From: an uncultured Lachnospiraceae bacterium
GTDB lineage: Bacteria; Bacillota; Clostridia; Lachnospirales; Lachnospiraceae
Length of the DNA stretch: 45,456 nucleotides
NCBI GenBank assembly: GCA_947630595.1
Contig: CANRIG010000020.1
Location: 1-45,456, forward strand
Direction: 5' to 3'
The translations under genes and the position numbers were made by a program. How positions within the stretch are numbered: the stretch's first letter is position 1; each line of letters opens with the position of its first letter. The notes below the pieces were generated by a model. It was not told the origin of the DNA. It made no database searches and was given only the letters and a program-made list of their open reading frames with translations. This document shows positions 33,453-41,537 of this stretch, piece by piece.

Positions 33453-34443
33453 GTATATTCTCCTTAATGACAAAGAACAGAAGCTCCATTGTCAGATCAA
33501 AATTTACATTTGCGCTCAGACGCGCCTTTGCGCTCTCGATCGCCCGCATGACTTCCTCGACGCCCTCATAGGAGCAGACTCTGACCGTCTCCCGGATGGT
33601 CCGGATCTCATCCTTGAACACGATGCCGTTGACGTCGGTCGTCGCCTTGAAATATACCATATCCCGATACCAGAGCGCAAGGATATCCAGATAATCCTGT
33701 ATGGAAATTTTATACTCCTGAACCTCCCGCACAAAATCGATGATCTCGCTGAGCTCCCATTTGCCCGCGTTGCGGATCAGCTGCATGGCGGAGGCCTTGA
33801 TCGCGGTGAAATCCTCCGAGGACGCCAGCCGCACCGCCTTGCCGATGTTGCCCTGCGCGAAAGCCACGCAGATATCGGCCTGATAATCCGGAACCTGCAT
33901 GTGCTCCATCAGGTACGCCTTGACCTGCCCGTCCGGCACCGGCATCAGATGCAGCGTCACGCACCGCGAGCGGATCGTCTCCAGAAACGCCTGGTCGTTC
34001 GCCGTCAGCAGCATGATCACCGCATACTCCGGCGGCTCCTCAATGGTCTTGAGAATCGCGTTCTGCGCCTGCACCGTCATTTTCTCGGCGTCCTGTATGA
34101 TATAAATTTTGTATTTTCCGCTGTAGGGGCGGATCTGAATATCCCCCGTCAGCTGTGAGCGCACGTCGTCAACGCCGATGCTGCCCGGTTTTCCGTGCTG
34201 CAGATAAATGATATCCGGGTGATTCCCGTCGGCAGCCTGGCGGCAGGAGCGGCACTCCCCGCACGGGCGCGGCCCCTCTCCCTCGCACTGCAGCGCCATG
34301 GCAAACGTATCGGCCAGCGTCTTTTTGCCTACGCCCTTCTCTCCGCTGAATATATATGCATGACTGACCTTTCCAGTCTCAATGGCACGCTTCAGATGCG
34401 CGACCTCCCGCTCACGTCCAATGACATTCCCAAACCCAGCCAT
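33445..34443 (-). CDS. holB: DNA polymerase III delta' subunit
   Basis: A 332-residue clamp-loader subunit. It starts FGNVIGREREVAHLKRAIE, then SHAYIFSGEKGVGKKTLA (P-loop, about 27-44), a four-Cys zinc module CGECRSC in the CEGEGPRPCGECRSC region (about 53-67), YIIQDAEKMTVQAQNAILKT, EEPPEYAVIMLLT and IRSRC (SRC motif). The C-terminal helical collar follows. ATG with GGAGG. Behind its own promoter at 34496-34524, 180 bp after gmk; overlaps ricT. Confidence 0.94.
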   Translation of the reverse strand: MAGFGNVIGREREVAHLKRAIETGKVSHAYIFSGEKGVGKKTLADTFAMALQCEGEGPRPCGECRSCRQAADGNHPDIIYLQHGKPGSIGVDDVRSQLTGDIQIRPYSGKYKIYIIQDAEKMTVQAQNAILKTIEEPPEYAVIMLLTANDQAFLETIRSRCVTLHLMPVPDGQVKAYLMEHMQVPDYQADICVAFAQGNIGKAVRLASSEDFTAIKASAMQLIRNAGKWELSEIIDFVREVQEYKISIQDYLDILALWYRDMVYFKATTDVNGIVFKDEIRTIRETVRVCSYEGVEEVMRAIESAKARLSANVNFDLTMELLFFVIKENIHG

Positions 34444-34495
34444 AATTTCCTCCAATATTTTATCGGTTTCCCGTTAAAACTTCACCTGTTTTTTC

Positions 34496-34524
34496 AGTAT
34501 ATCACATTTGCCGTTCCCTGTGAA
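34496..34524 (-). promoter_or_regulatory. Promoter upstream of holB
   Basis: Minus-strand TTCACA, 17 bp, TATACT, in the 180-bp gmk-holB gap. It would drive holB-ricT-trmN6-rsmI independently of gmk. Confidence 0.65.
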
Positions 34525-34623
34525 GCGGTTCCTCCGCAATCTCCGCCGCCTCCGGCGTCCAAAAATCGCGGCAATTCCTATTTACAATCACGTCTCTGCC
34601 CGGATGCCCGTCAGAATAAATAC

Positions 34624-35229
34624 TTATACTTCCTCCCGTATGCAGGCCGCGATGTAATCCGCCACCTCGTCCATGCAGATCTGACGGTCATCGTTGTTTA
34701 AAAAGCGCCTGACAATGCCGGCCCTGTGAATATTTTCTTCCGAAAAATCCTTCTGATCGGCCAGAAATCTGCGGCAGACCTCCTCATAGTTGGGAACCGC
34801 CTGCTTTTTCTCCCGCTTCATCGAGCGCTGCAGCCGCTTTTCGTCGTCCACCTCGATATAAATCGGCACCACCCGGCCGCTGCCGTAATAATCCCGTACC
34901 TTTGCAAACGACTCCAGCGTGCCAAGCGCCAGATAATTGCAGTGCTCCATGTCCACCGAATCCCCGTCCGCGGTAAAATAATACCACACGCCGTACACCG
35001 TGTCATAAGCGCGCAGCTCGATCACCTGACCTTTTTCCTGCATCCTGCGCAGCGCCGCCTCGTCCACAAAATGATACTGCACGCCGTCCGTCTCCTTCGC
35101 GCGGATCGGCCGCGTCGTGTACATGATAAACGGGCGCAGGCCCAGCTCCGGCCGCGAAAGCACTTCCTCGTAAATCGTATCCTTGCCGGATGAACTTTTT
35201 CCCATCACATAAAACAGCTTTCCCATCAT
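34624..35229 (-). CDS. Guanylate kinase-like nucleotide kinase
   Basis: A 201-residue P-loop kinase with GKSSSGKDT (about 10-18), the guanylate-kinase-type YTTRPIRAKETDGVQYHFVDE (about 37-57) and LRAYDTVYGVWYY. Guanylate kinases convert GMP to GDP. The C-terminal half (VPIYIEVDDEKRLQRSMKRE) diverges from classical Gmk, so it may be a paralogue and not the essential enzyme. In the corresponding Bacillus operon this position is held by thymidylate kinase. ATG preceded by AGAGGA. It follows the decarboxylase-like gene by 39 bp. Confidence 0.82.
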   Translation of the reverse strand: MMGKLFYVMGKSSSGKDTIYEEVLSRPELGLRPFIMYTTRPIRAKETDGVQYHFVDEAALRRMQEKGQVIELRAYDTVYGVWYYFTADGDSVDMEHCNYLALGTLESFAKVRDYYGSGRVVPIYIEVDDEKRLQRSMKREKKQAVPNYEEVCRRFLADQKDFSEENIHRAGIVRRFLNNDDRQICMDEVADYIAACIREEV

Positions 35230-35268
35230 ACGTTCCTCTGCACGGCAGGCCCGCCCATCTTACGTGCC

Positions 35269-37083
35269 TTACTCCTGCCTGATCACATAAATCGTCTCCG
35301 CCGAATAATCGGCCAGCCCCTGCAGCTCAAGTCCCATGGCCTGATACCCCCGCAGACGCTCCCCAAACCGTTCCGGAATGCGCTCCCCCGGAACCACCAG
35401 CGGAATCCCCGGCGGGTACAGATATGCAAATTCCGCCGACACCCGGCCTGCGCTTTCTTCCAGCGGCACCGCCTCGCGCGGCCTGTCGTCCGCTTCCGCG
35501 ATGGTCATCACGGTCTCTGCCTGAACCGATTCTTTCCTTATAAAAAAAACATCCGATTTCTCTGATAACGCTCCTGAGCCTGTAACAATACCGTCCGGTT
35601 CTTCTGATAGCATCCCGGTCTCTGTAAAAGTAACTTTTGCTTCTTCTGATAGCGTCCCTGTCTCTGTACAAATACCGTCCAGTTCTTCTGATAACGTTCC
35701 TGTCTCTGTAAAAGTGCCGTCCGGTTTTTCTGATAACGTTCCTGTCCCTGTACAAATTCCGTTCGGCTCTTTTGGTAGCGTTCCTGTCCCTGTACAAATA
35801 TCGTCCGGCCCTGCTGACAGCGCACCGGCCCTCCCGCAGGAACCGTCGATTTCCAGCAGCGCCCTCTCCAGCCGGTCAAAACCTTCCTGCGTGTCCGCCA
35901 CCGTCAGAATCAACGTCACATACTGCGGAGCAGCCATCTCCGGTTCCAAATGATACCTTCCCCGCAAAATCCCAGCCAGCTCCGGCCCGTTCAGCGCGCT
36001 GTACTCCGTGGAAATCAGCACCTTGGAACGGTCATAATCATAGCAGAAACTGCCGGCCCGTTTCTCATCCGGCGAATCCGACCGTTTCCCAGGAAGTTTC
36101 CTGTCCAGTTCGTCCATCTGCCGGCCTCCGGTCTGTCCATCCGCCTGCCGCTCTGCATTCCGTCTGCCCGGCAAAAGCTCCTCCGGCAGCGCTTCGACCA
36201 GGCGCAGGGTCCGCATTGCCCGCAGCCGTTCCCGCATCGCCCGCAGCCGCTTTACAAACGTGTCAAACAACTCTGCTCCCCGCTCCGTCAGCAAATCCAC
36301 GCAGGCGTCCATGCCCGCCATCAGCACATAGCTGGGGCTGCTGGTCTGAAAAATACCCAGATAGCGGCGCAGCCGCTCCCGGTCCGCCAGCCCGCCCTGC
36401 ACGTGAAGCAGCGCCGTCTGCGTCAGCGACGGCAGCGTCTTGTGCAGGCTGTTGACCACCAGATCCGCGCCGCCCGCCAGCGCCCGCTCCGGGAAATACG
36501 GGTGCATCCCGAAATGCGCGCCGTGCGCCTCGTCCACAATCAGCACCGCGCCCGCGGCATGCGCCTCCTCCGCGATCGCCCGCACATCCGAGACCACGCC
36601 GTCATACGTGGGCGACGTGATCAGCACAGCCCGCGTCTCCGGATGTTCCCGCAGCGCTGCCCGCACGTCCTCCGCACAGACGCCGCCAGCCACACCGCAC
36701 GACAAGGCACAGCGCGGATACAGCCAGGAAGCCTGCAGGCCGCCCAGAAGCACGGCGTGATATGCCGCCTTGTGACTGCCGCGCGCCATCAGAATCCGGC
36801 TTCCGCGCGGCGCGGCCGCCGCTACCGCAGCCAGAATCCCGCAGGTGCTGCCGTTGACCAGATAATACGTCTCCTCCGCGCCGTAAAGCGCCGCCGCCCG
36901 CCGCTGCGCCTCACGCAGCACGCCCTGCGCATGGTGCAGATTGTCAAACCCGTCGATCTCCGTGATGTCGATGGAAAACGGCTGTTCAAAATGGCTGATT
37001 CTGCGCTTGTGTCCCGGCATATGCAGCGGATAGCAGTCAGACTGCGCATACCGTTCCAGCTTTTGCAGCAAGTGTTCCTCCAT
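35269..37083 (-). CDS. Orn/Lys/Arg decarboxylase-like PLP protein (YaaO type) with repeat insertions
   Basis: A 604-residue fold-type I PLP enzyme. The N-terminus has HMPGHKR (21-27), EIDGFDNLHHAQG, the catalytic lysine Lys215 in NSLHKTLPSLTQ, and VDEAHGAHFG. The C-terminus (about 530-604) contains YPPGIPLVVPGERI. Usual YaaO-like proteins are about 450-490 residues. The excess comes from two low-complexity insertions: about 307-335 (GQTGGRQMDELDRKLPGKR) and about 418-511, the latter six to seven 14-residue repeats of form xTGTLSEExDGICT. The substrate could be lysine, arginine or ornithine. First gene of the yaaO-gmk-holB block; ATG with GGGAGG. Confidence 0.88.
   Translation of the reverse strand: MEEHLLQKLERYAQSDCYPLHMPGHKRRISHFEQPFSIDITEIDGFDNLHHAQGVLREAQRRAAALYGAEETYYLVNGSTCGILAAVAAAAPRGSRILMARGSHKAAYHAVLLGGLQASWLYPRCALSCGVAGGVCAEDVRAALREHPETRAVLITSPTYDGVVSDVRAIAEEAHAAGAVLIVDEAHGAHFGMHPYFPERALAGGADLVVNSLHKTLPSLTQTALLHVQGGLADRERLRRYLGIFQTSSPSYVLMAGMDACVDLLTERGAELFDTFVKRLRAMRERLRAMRTLRLVEALPEELLPGRRNAERQADGQTGGRQMDELDRKLPGKRSDSPDEKRAGSFCYDYDRSKVLISTEYSALNGPELAGILRGRYHLEPEMAAPQYVTLILTVADTQEGFDRLERALLEIDGSCGRAGALSAGPDDICTGTGTLPKEPNGICTGTGTLSEKPDGTFTETGTLSEELDGICTETGTLSEEAKVTFTETGMLSEEPDGIVTGSGALSEKSDVFFIRKESVQAETVMTIAEADDRPREAVPLEESAGRVSAEFAYLYPPGIPLVVPGERIPERFGERLRGYQAMGLELQGLADYSAETIYVIRQE
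35548..35830 (-). repeat. 42-bp in-frame minisatellite in the decarboxylase linker
   Basis: Six to seven imperfect 42-bp units encode GTGTLPKEPNGICT-like 14-mers. They sit between the PLP domain and the C-terminal domain, where insertion should be tolerated. Confidence 0.88.
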
Positions 37084-37166
37084 CGCAGTCCTCCCGTAAC
37101 GTCCGCAGAATGTAACATTATTCTAACACACTGCCGCCGTAAATGATATTTGTTTTTGTATTTGTT

Positions 37167-37194
37167 TTGCAAAAATGACAAAATGCGGTATACT
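37167..37194 (+). promoter_or_regulatory. Sigma-A promoter of proC
   Basis: TTGCAA (37167-37172), 16 bp, TATACT (37189-37194); about 100 nt leader to the proC start. Confidence 0.55.
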
Positions 37195-37295
37195 ATAGCG
37201 GACGGCAGATAAATATGCCGTTCCGTGCAAAAAAAAACAATACTGCCGCTGGCGGGCGCGGCGCCCGCTATGCAGAGGAAAGGATGAATATTCAT

Positions 37296-38090
37296 ATGAA
37301 ACTTGGTTTTATCGGATGCGGCAACATGGCGACGGCAATTCTCGGCGGGATTCTGAAAAAACAGCTTGTCCCGGCGGATGAGATCATCGCCTCCGCCCTG
37401 CATCAGGAAACGCTGAACCTGGCCGCAGAGGCCTATGGCATCCACACGACGACCGACAACCGCGAAGCGGCGGCGGCGGATATCGTCTTTCTGGCGGTCA
37501 AACCGCAGTTTTATGAGGAGGTAATCCGCGAAATCCGCGATGCCGTATCCGAACAGCAGATCATCGTATCCATCGCTCCCGGAACATCCATCGCCGTCAT
37601 CACGGAATGGTTCGGCAAAAAAATCAAGCTGATCCGCACCATGCCGAACACCCCGGCCATGGTCGGCGAGGGCGTGACCGCCGTCTGCCCCGCCGAAACC
37701 GTCACAGAAGAAGAGCTGCGCCGCGTGCTGGAGCTGTTTGAGGCCTGCGGCAGCGCCGAGGTCATGCCGGAACGGCTGGTTGACGCCGTCGTGTCCGTGA
37801 GCGGCAGCTCCCCCGCCTACGTCTTCATGCTGATCGAAGCCATGGCGGACGGCGCGGTGCGCGACGGCATCCCGCGCGCGCAGGCTTACCGGCTGGCCGC
37901 GCAGGCCGTGCTCGGCAGCGCCAAAATGGTGCTCGAGACTGGAAAGCATCCGGGCGAGCTCAAGGACATGGTCTGCTCCCCCGCCGGCACCACCATTGAG
38001 GCCGTGGCCGCGCTGGAAGCCGCCGGGTTCCGCCACGCGATTCTGGCCGGCATGAAGGCGTGCACCGACAAAACAAAGGGAATGGCCTGA
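37296..38090 (+). CDS. proC: Pyrroline-5-carboxylate reductase
   Basis: A 264-residue NAD(P)H-dependent reductase making L-proline. It shows the Rossmann start MKLGFIGCGNMATAILGG, DIVFLAVKPQFYEEV, IRTMPNTPAMVGEG (about 114-127), VSVSGSSPAYVFMLIEAMAD, and the signature HPGELKDMVCSPAGTTIEAV (about 210-230). Two ATGs are possible (37284 and 37296); I prefer 37296 because family members begin there, with the AGAGGAAAGG stretch 12 nt upstream. It is divergent from the decarboxylase gene and convergent with pdaA, 3 bp from its end. Confidence 0.95.
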   Translation: MKLGFIGCGNMATAILGGILKKQLVPADEIIASALHQETLNLAAEAYGIHTTTDNREAAAADIVFLAVKPQFYEEVIREIRDAVSEQQIIVSIAPGTSIAVITEWFGKKIKLIRTMPNTPAMVGEGVTAVCPAETVTEEELRRVLELFEACGSAEVMPERLVDAVVSVSGSSPAYVFMLIEAMADGAVRDGIPRAQAYRLAAQAVLGSAKMVLETGKHPGELKDMVCSPAGTTIEAVAALEAAGFRHAILAGMKACTDKTKGMA

Positions 38091-38093
38091 GGA

Positions 38094-38939
38094 TTACCGT
38101 TTCAAATCTCCCAGCCGTCCGAACGTATATCCCATCTCCTCCCAGCGCGTCAGCAGTTCGTCCAGGATTGCTGCGTTGGTGGAGGAGGTGTTGTGCAGCA
38201 GCACGATCGCGCCGGGATGAATGCGCCCCAGCAGCTTTTCAAAAGCTTCCTCCTTTGTCGGCTGCCGGTCCGCATACCAGTCCACATAAGCCAGACTCCA
38301 GAAAAACGTCTGATAGCCCAGCTGCTGCGCCATCCGCAGGCTGCTCTCGCTGTATTTTCCCTGCGGCGGGCGAAAATAGCGCGCCATCTCCTGCCCGGTC
38401 GTCTCCCGGAACAAATCCTCCAAGTCTTTCAGTTCTTTCTCAAACGCCGCGGGGTCCGACATTTGGGACATATCCGGATGATGAAACGAATGGTTGCCCA
38501 CCGTATGCCCCTGCGCCAGCATCTGCCGCACCAGCTCCGGATTGTCCGCCAGAAAATTTCCCACCACAAAAAAGGTCGCCGGGACGCCGTGCTTTTGCAG
38601 GGCCTCCAGAATCGCCGGCGTATTGCCGTTCTCGTATCCGCAGTCAAACGTCAGATAAATGATTTTTTCCTCCGTGTCGGCCGCGTACCAGGCGTCGTAC
38701 CTGGCCAGTTCTTCATAGGAAGCGTTCGCCACCGGCGGCCTGCCCTCCTGCTGGAAACTCAGGCCCCAGTTTCCCTCGGCTGCCGCCGGCTGCGTCAGCG
38801 TCATCGTGCGGACCATCGCGGCCGCGCGTCCGAGCAAAAAAGCAGCCGCAAACACACACGCCACCGCTGCTTTCTGATTGAGTCCCGCGACAAAAAGCTT
38901 CCGCAGGGCCGGTCTTCTTTTCCGGATAATTTGTGACAT
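38094..38939 (-). CDS. pdaA: Delta-lactam-type polysaccharide deacetylase (PdaA-like)
   Basis: A 281-residue CE4 enzyme. A signal-anchor (about 23-42) is followed by the PdaA-typical segment WGLSFQQEGRPPVANAS, then TFDCGYENG with metal Asp99, HSFHH with His150 and His154, RYFRPPQGKYSESSL, FFWSLAYVDW and IVLLHNTSSTNA. In Bacillus, PdaA deacetylates muramic acid during spore-cortex synthesis, so this supports a spore-forming host. The residue after Asp99 is Cys where many CE4 proteins have Asp; PdaA also differs there. It may be co-transcribed with the GH18 gene 40 bp upstream. Confidence 0.9.
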   Translation of the reverse strand: MSQIIRKRRPALRKLFVAGLNQKAAVACVFAAAFLLGRAAAMVRTMTLTQPAAAEGNWGLSFQQEGRPPVANASYEELARYDAWYAADTEEKIIYLTFDCGYENGNTPAILEALQKHGVPATFFVVGNFLADNPELVRQMLAQGHTVGNHSFHHPDMSQMSDPAAFEKELKDLEDLFRETTGQEMARYFRPPQGKYSESSLRMAQQLGYQTFFWSLAYVDWYADRQPTKEEAFEKLLGRIHPGAIVLLHNTSSTNAAILDELLTRWEEMGYTFGRLGDLKR

Positions 38940-38979
38940 TTATCGCTCCGAACCAGTCTTTTACAGCAGTCTATGCGCA

Positions 38980-40692
38980 TCAGTCCGGCGATATACCCCC
39001 GCGAATCAGCTCCCAGACATAATCCTGCTCGTTGCCCAGCACCCAGGCTGCGTTTCCGGCGAGATCATAGGTCTTCACCAGCCCCGCGCGCTGCGACACC
39101 GAGGCCGCGTCCTCCAGCCAGATCTGACAAAACGCTCCGTCCGCCGCCGTCCACTCGGCATACTGCTGCCCGGTGCTCTCGTCGTAGGACGGCGTGACGC
39201 CGTTTTCCTCCAGAATCTGCTCCGCCCGCTCCATGCCGACCGCTTCGCTGGTCACCTGCTGCGAGCCGTCCTCCAGCGTCCGCGTGTACCAGAGCCGGGA
39301 ATAGAACGGAATCGCGCTGATCAGCTTCTCCTTCGGAACCTCCGTCAGCATGTTTTCAATGCCCGTGGTCTCAAAATTCATCGAAGCCACACTGCCCGTG
39401 ATGTCGGAACCCGCATAGTGCTCGTCATAGCCCATCACAATCACGTAATCGCAGACCGTGCCCAGCTCCCGGCGGTTGTAATGCCTGGAAAACTCCATCG
39501 GCACCGGCACGTCCACAGACAGGACAATCCCGTTTTTCCGGCACAGGATCGACAGCTCGCGCATAAACTGCACGTAATCGTAGCCCGCCTCCTGCGCAAT
39601 ACCCTCAAAGTCGATATTGATCCCGTCAAAGCCGAGCTCCAGGGCCTGGCTCACCAGATAATTCTGTACCGTCTGCCGCGCCTGCCGCGAAGCCAGCAGC
39701 GTCGTCGTGCTGACATTTTCGCTGAAATTGCTGATCAACGCCCACACCTGCAGGCCCGCCGCATGCGCGCGCTGCACGTAGGAGGCGTCCGCAAAGGACT
39801 GGATGCCGCCCGCGCTGTCGCTCAGGAAATACCAGGTCGGTGAGATCACATTCAGCCCCACCGCCGCCGCAATGTCCTGCTCGAGGTTCGCGTTCATCTC
39901 CGGGTAATCGATCTGATGCCATACCAGATCGACCTTTGCCTCCTGATGGATGCTGGTGTACTCCGGTCCCTGATAATACGTATCCGTCATGGCCTCCGTC
40001 TCGATGTCCCGCAGCCGCCTGTTTTTCACATAGCCGATGTAGCCGTCCGGCGTCAGAATCTGCGACCATTTTTCCATCTGATCCAGCACCGTCACGGTCG
40101 TGCCCTCCGTCACATCCGTGATAATCGGGCTCTTGATGCCGCCCAGACGGCGCACCGCGCTGTCCCTGCGCATGACGGCCGTCGTGATGTTCCTGCTGCC
40201 GAACGTCACCAGCACACGCGGCGGGTTCTCAAACAGCTCGCATTTCAAATCCGAATACTGCTGCATAAAATCCGCCGACAAATACATGCCCGACGGCGTC
40301 GTCTGCAAAATCTCATATCCGGCGTCAAAGCTCTCGCCCTCCACCGTATAGACCGTGCTGTCGGGCGCAATCTCAAAAATCTGCTCCGCCGTCGAAAACA
40401 ACAGCAGGCCGGCGGATGCGTCCCAGTGAAAGCGGGAATTAAGCTCCCGCTGCACCAGCGTGTAATCCAGGTAGGGCTTGCCGTCCAAAACCAGGGCCCG
40501 CTCCTGCGCCAGATGGTCGTGCACGATCACCGCCGCCTCGTTTTCTCCGAGCGCACCGAAATACTCGTCCGCGCTCATCCGCCTGAACGTCGGCATATAT
40601 TTCACAATACAGACTGCTATAATCGCAAGGATTCCGAGGCCCGCGACGCATGCCGCGAGCAGCTGGAATAACCGTTTTTCTCTCTTTTTCAC
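38980..40692 (-). CDS. Membrane-anchored GH18 glycoside hydrolase (spore-cortex/chitinase-like)
   Basis: A 570-residue protein starting at GTG with GGGGG upstream. A transmembrane anchor (about 9-30) is followed by a region with a copper-amine-oxidase-N-like strand pattern (about 60-130), an SH3-like segment (about 190-240, TTVTVLDQMEKWSQILTP), and a GH18 barrel (about 255-565). The catalytic motif DGINIDFE places the acid Glu363 with Asp361 and Asp356; Asn359 replaces the middle Asp, as in YaaH/SleL-type cortex hydrolases. Likely cleaves GlcNAc-containing glycan in wall or cortex. With pdaA next door, a role in spore cortex is plausible. Confidence 0.9.
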   Translation of the reverse strand: MKKREKRLFQLLAACVAGLGILAIIAVCIVKYMPTFRRMSADEYFGALGENEAAVIVHDHLAQERALVLDGKPYLDYTLVQRELNSRFHWDASAGLLLFSTAEQIFEIAPDSTVYTVEGESFDAGYEILQTTPSGMYLSADFMQQYSDLKCELFENPPRVLVTFGSRNITTAVMRRDSAVRRLGGIKSPIITDVTEGTTVTVLDQMEKWSQILTPDGYIGYVKNRRLRDIETEAMTDTYYQGPEYTSIHQEAKVDLVWHQIDYPEMNANLEQDIAAAVGLNVISPTWYFLSDSAGGIQSFADASYVQRAHAAGLQVWALISNFSENVSTTTLLASRQARQTVQNYLVSQALELGFDGINIDFEGIAQEAGYDYVQFMRELSILCRKNGIVLSVDVPVPMEFSRHYNRRELGTVCDYVIVMGYDEHYAGSDITGSVASMNFETTGIENMLTEVPKEKLISAIPFYSRLWYTRTLEDGSQQVTSEAVGMERAEQILEENGVTPSYDESTGQQYAEWTAADGAFCQIWLEDAASVSQRAGLVKTYDLAGNAAWVLGNEQDYVWELIRGGISPD

Positions 40693-40960
40693 TGTAGTTC
40701 CCCCTTCTCACCGGGTCCTGCGGGCCCCGGCCTTTTGCCGCAGCCCGCCGCTTCGCGAACATCTTAACACAGGACCGGGAAGTCCGTCATCCGTTTCCGG
40801 GGTTTTTTCATAAAAAAATAAGAAAATACAATAAGGGGAGTGCCGGCAGCCCGGCTGTTTTTCCTTTCTTTCCATAATTGTCCTCCCGCTCGCCCGGATG
40901 AAGGCCCCTTCCCTGCCCGGCCGCAGCCGGTAACTCCCGCATCGCTTTGCCCGTCCCGAT

Positions 40961-41126
40961 TTCAGGGTTTCTGGTTTTCAGAGTTTCTGGTTTCCAGAGT
41001 TTCTAGTTTCCAGATTTTCAAGTTTTCAGGTTTTCAGATTTCCAGGTTTCCAGGTTTTCAGATTTTCAGATTTTCAGATTTTCAGATTTTCAGATTTTCA
41101 GAGTTTCAGAGTTTCAGAGTTTCCAG
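40961..41126 (+). repeat. TTTTCAGA octamer/decamer repeat tract
   Basis: About 165 bp of GTTTCTGGTTTTCAGA-type units decays from 10-11-bp to perfect 8-bp TTTTCAGA and TTTCAGAG units. One strand is almost purely pyrimidine plus AG steps. Any ORF across it is an artefact of the repeat (FRFSDFQI-like). It occupies the centre of the 845-bp gap between the GH18 gene and mecA. Confidence 0.8.
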
Positions 41127-41173
41127 TTGCCGTTTTCCTTCCGTGCGCCGCATTCATAAACGGAGGTGCGTTC

Positions 41174-41308
41174 GTGATATATTATAAACAGGAACAAGCC
41201 CCGGCTGCGCCCGCGCCTGAAAGCGCCGGTTTCGCATATCCGCCGGCCTGTATGCGCGTCCTGTGTAAACCGCCTGTAAATTCTGCTTGCGCAGGAAAAG
41301 GAAATTGA
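41174..41308 (+). CDS. Possible 44-residue small ORF with ideal ribosome site
   Basis: GTG start with GGAGG seven bases upstream. The peptide starts MIYYKQEQAPAAPAPESAG and has three Cys in its second half, ending AGKGN. No family is recognised, no signal peptide is evident, and no promoter is seen immediately upstream (the octamer tract lies there). Support rests mainly on the ribosome site, so the call is tentative. Confidence 0.3.
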   Translation: MIYYKQEQAPAAPAPESAGFAYPPACMRVLCKPPVNSACAGKGN

Positions 41309-41355
41309 TTATAATGCGTAAAAGAAGTTCGGAAAGGCACACGACCTGTATCCTC

Positions 41356-41384
41356 TTGACCTTTTTCCTCCTTTCTGATATAAT
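41356..41384 (+). promoter_or_regulatory. Distal mecA promoter
   Basis: TTGACC (41356-41361), 17 bp, consensus TATAAT (41379-41384). It gives a leader of about 145 nt that includes the downstream inverted repeat. Confidence 0.75.
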
Positions 41385-41444
41385 ATGTCGTACAACCTTT
41401 CTGTTAAATATTATATATAATATGAATCTATTTGGCAAGCGATT

Positions 41445-41493
41445 TTTACACAGATTTATCCACTTTACATATCTGTGTAAATGCGTATATAAT
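41445..41493 (+). promoter_or_regulatory. Proximal mecA promoter overlapped by an inverted repeat
   Basis: TTTACACAGAT (41445-41455) and ATCTGTGTAAA (41471-41481) form 11-bp perfect arms around 15 bp that contain TTATCCACT, one mismatch from a DnaA box (41456-41464). The -35 TTTACA is at 41464-41469; 18 bp later is TATAAT (41488-41493). A repressor bound to the arms would block this promoter. As RNA from the distal promoter it could form a hairpin. Confidence 0.65.
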
Positions 41494-41537
41494 AGTAGTG
41501 TAATCGTGTGATATCCACCGGGTAAGGATGTGATTGA

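Noticed and set aside
34525-34612. GTG-start ORF of 29 codons between gmk and holB
   Set aside because: Protein-like composition, but too short, and its end overlaps the holB promoter; no good ribosome site.
40771-40862. Two plus-strand hairpins with T runs upstream of the GH18 gene
   Set aside because: Stems are weak (7 bp with G-T, and 5 bp) and no plus-strand gene precedes them.
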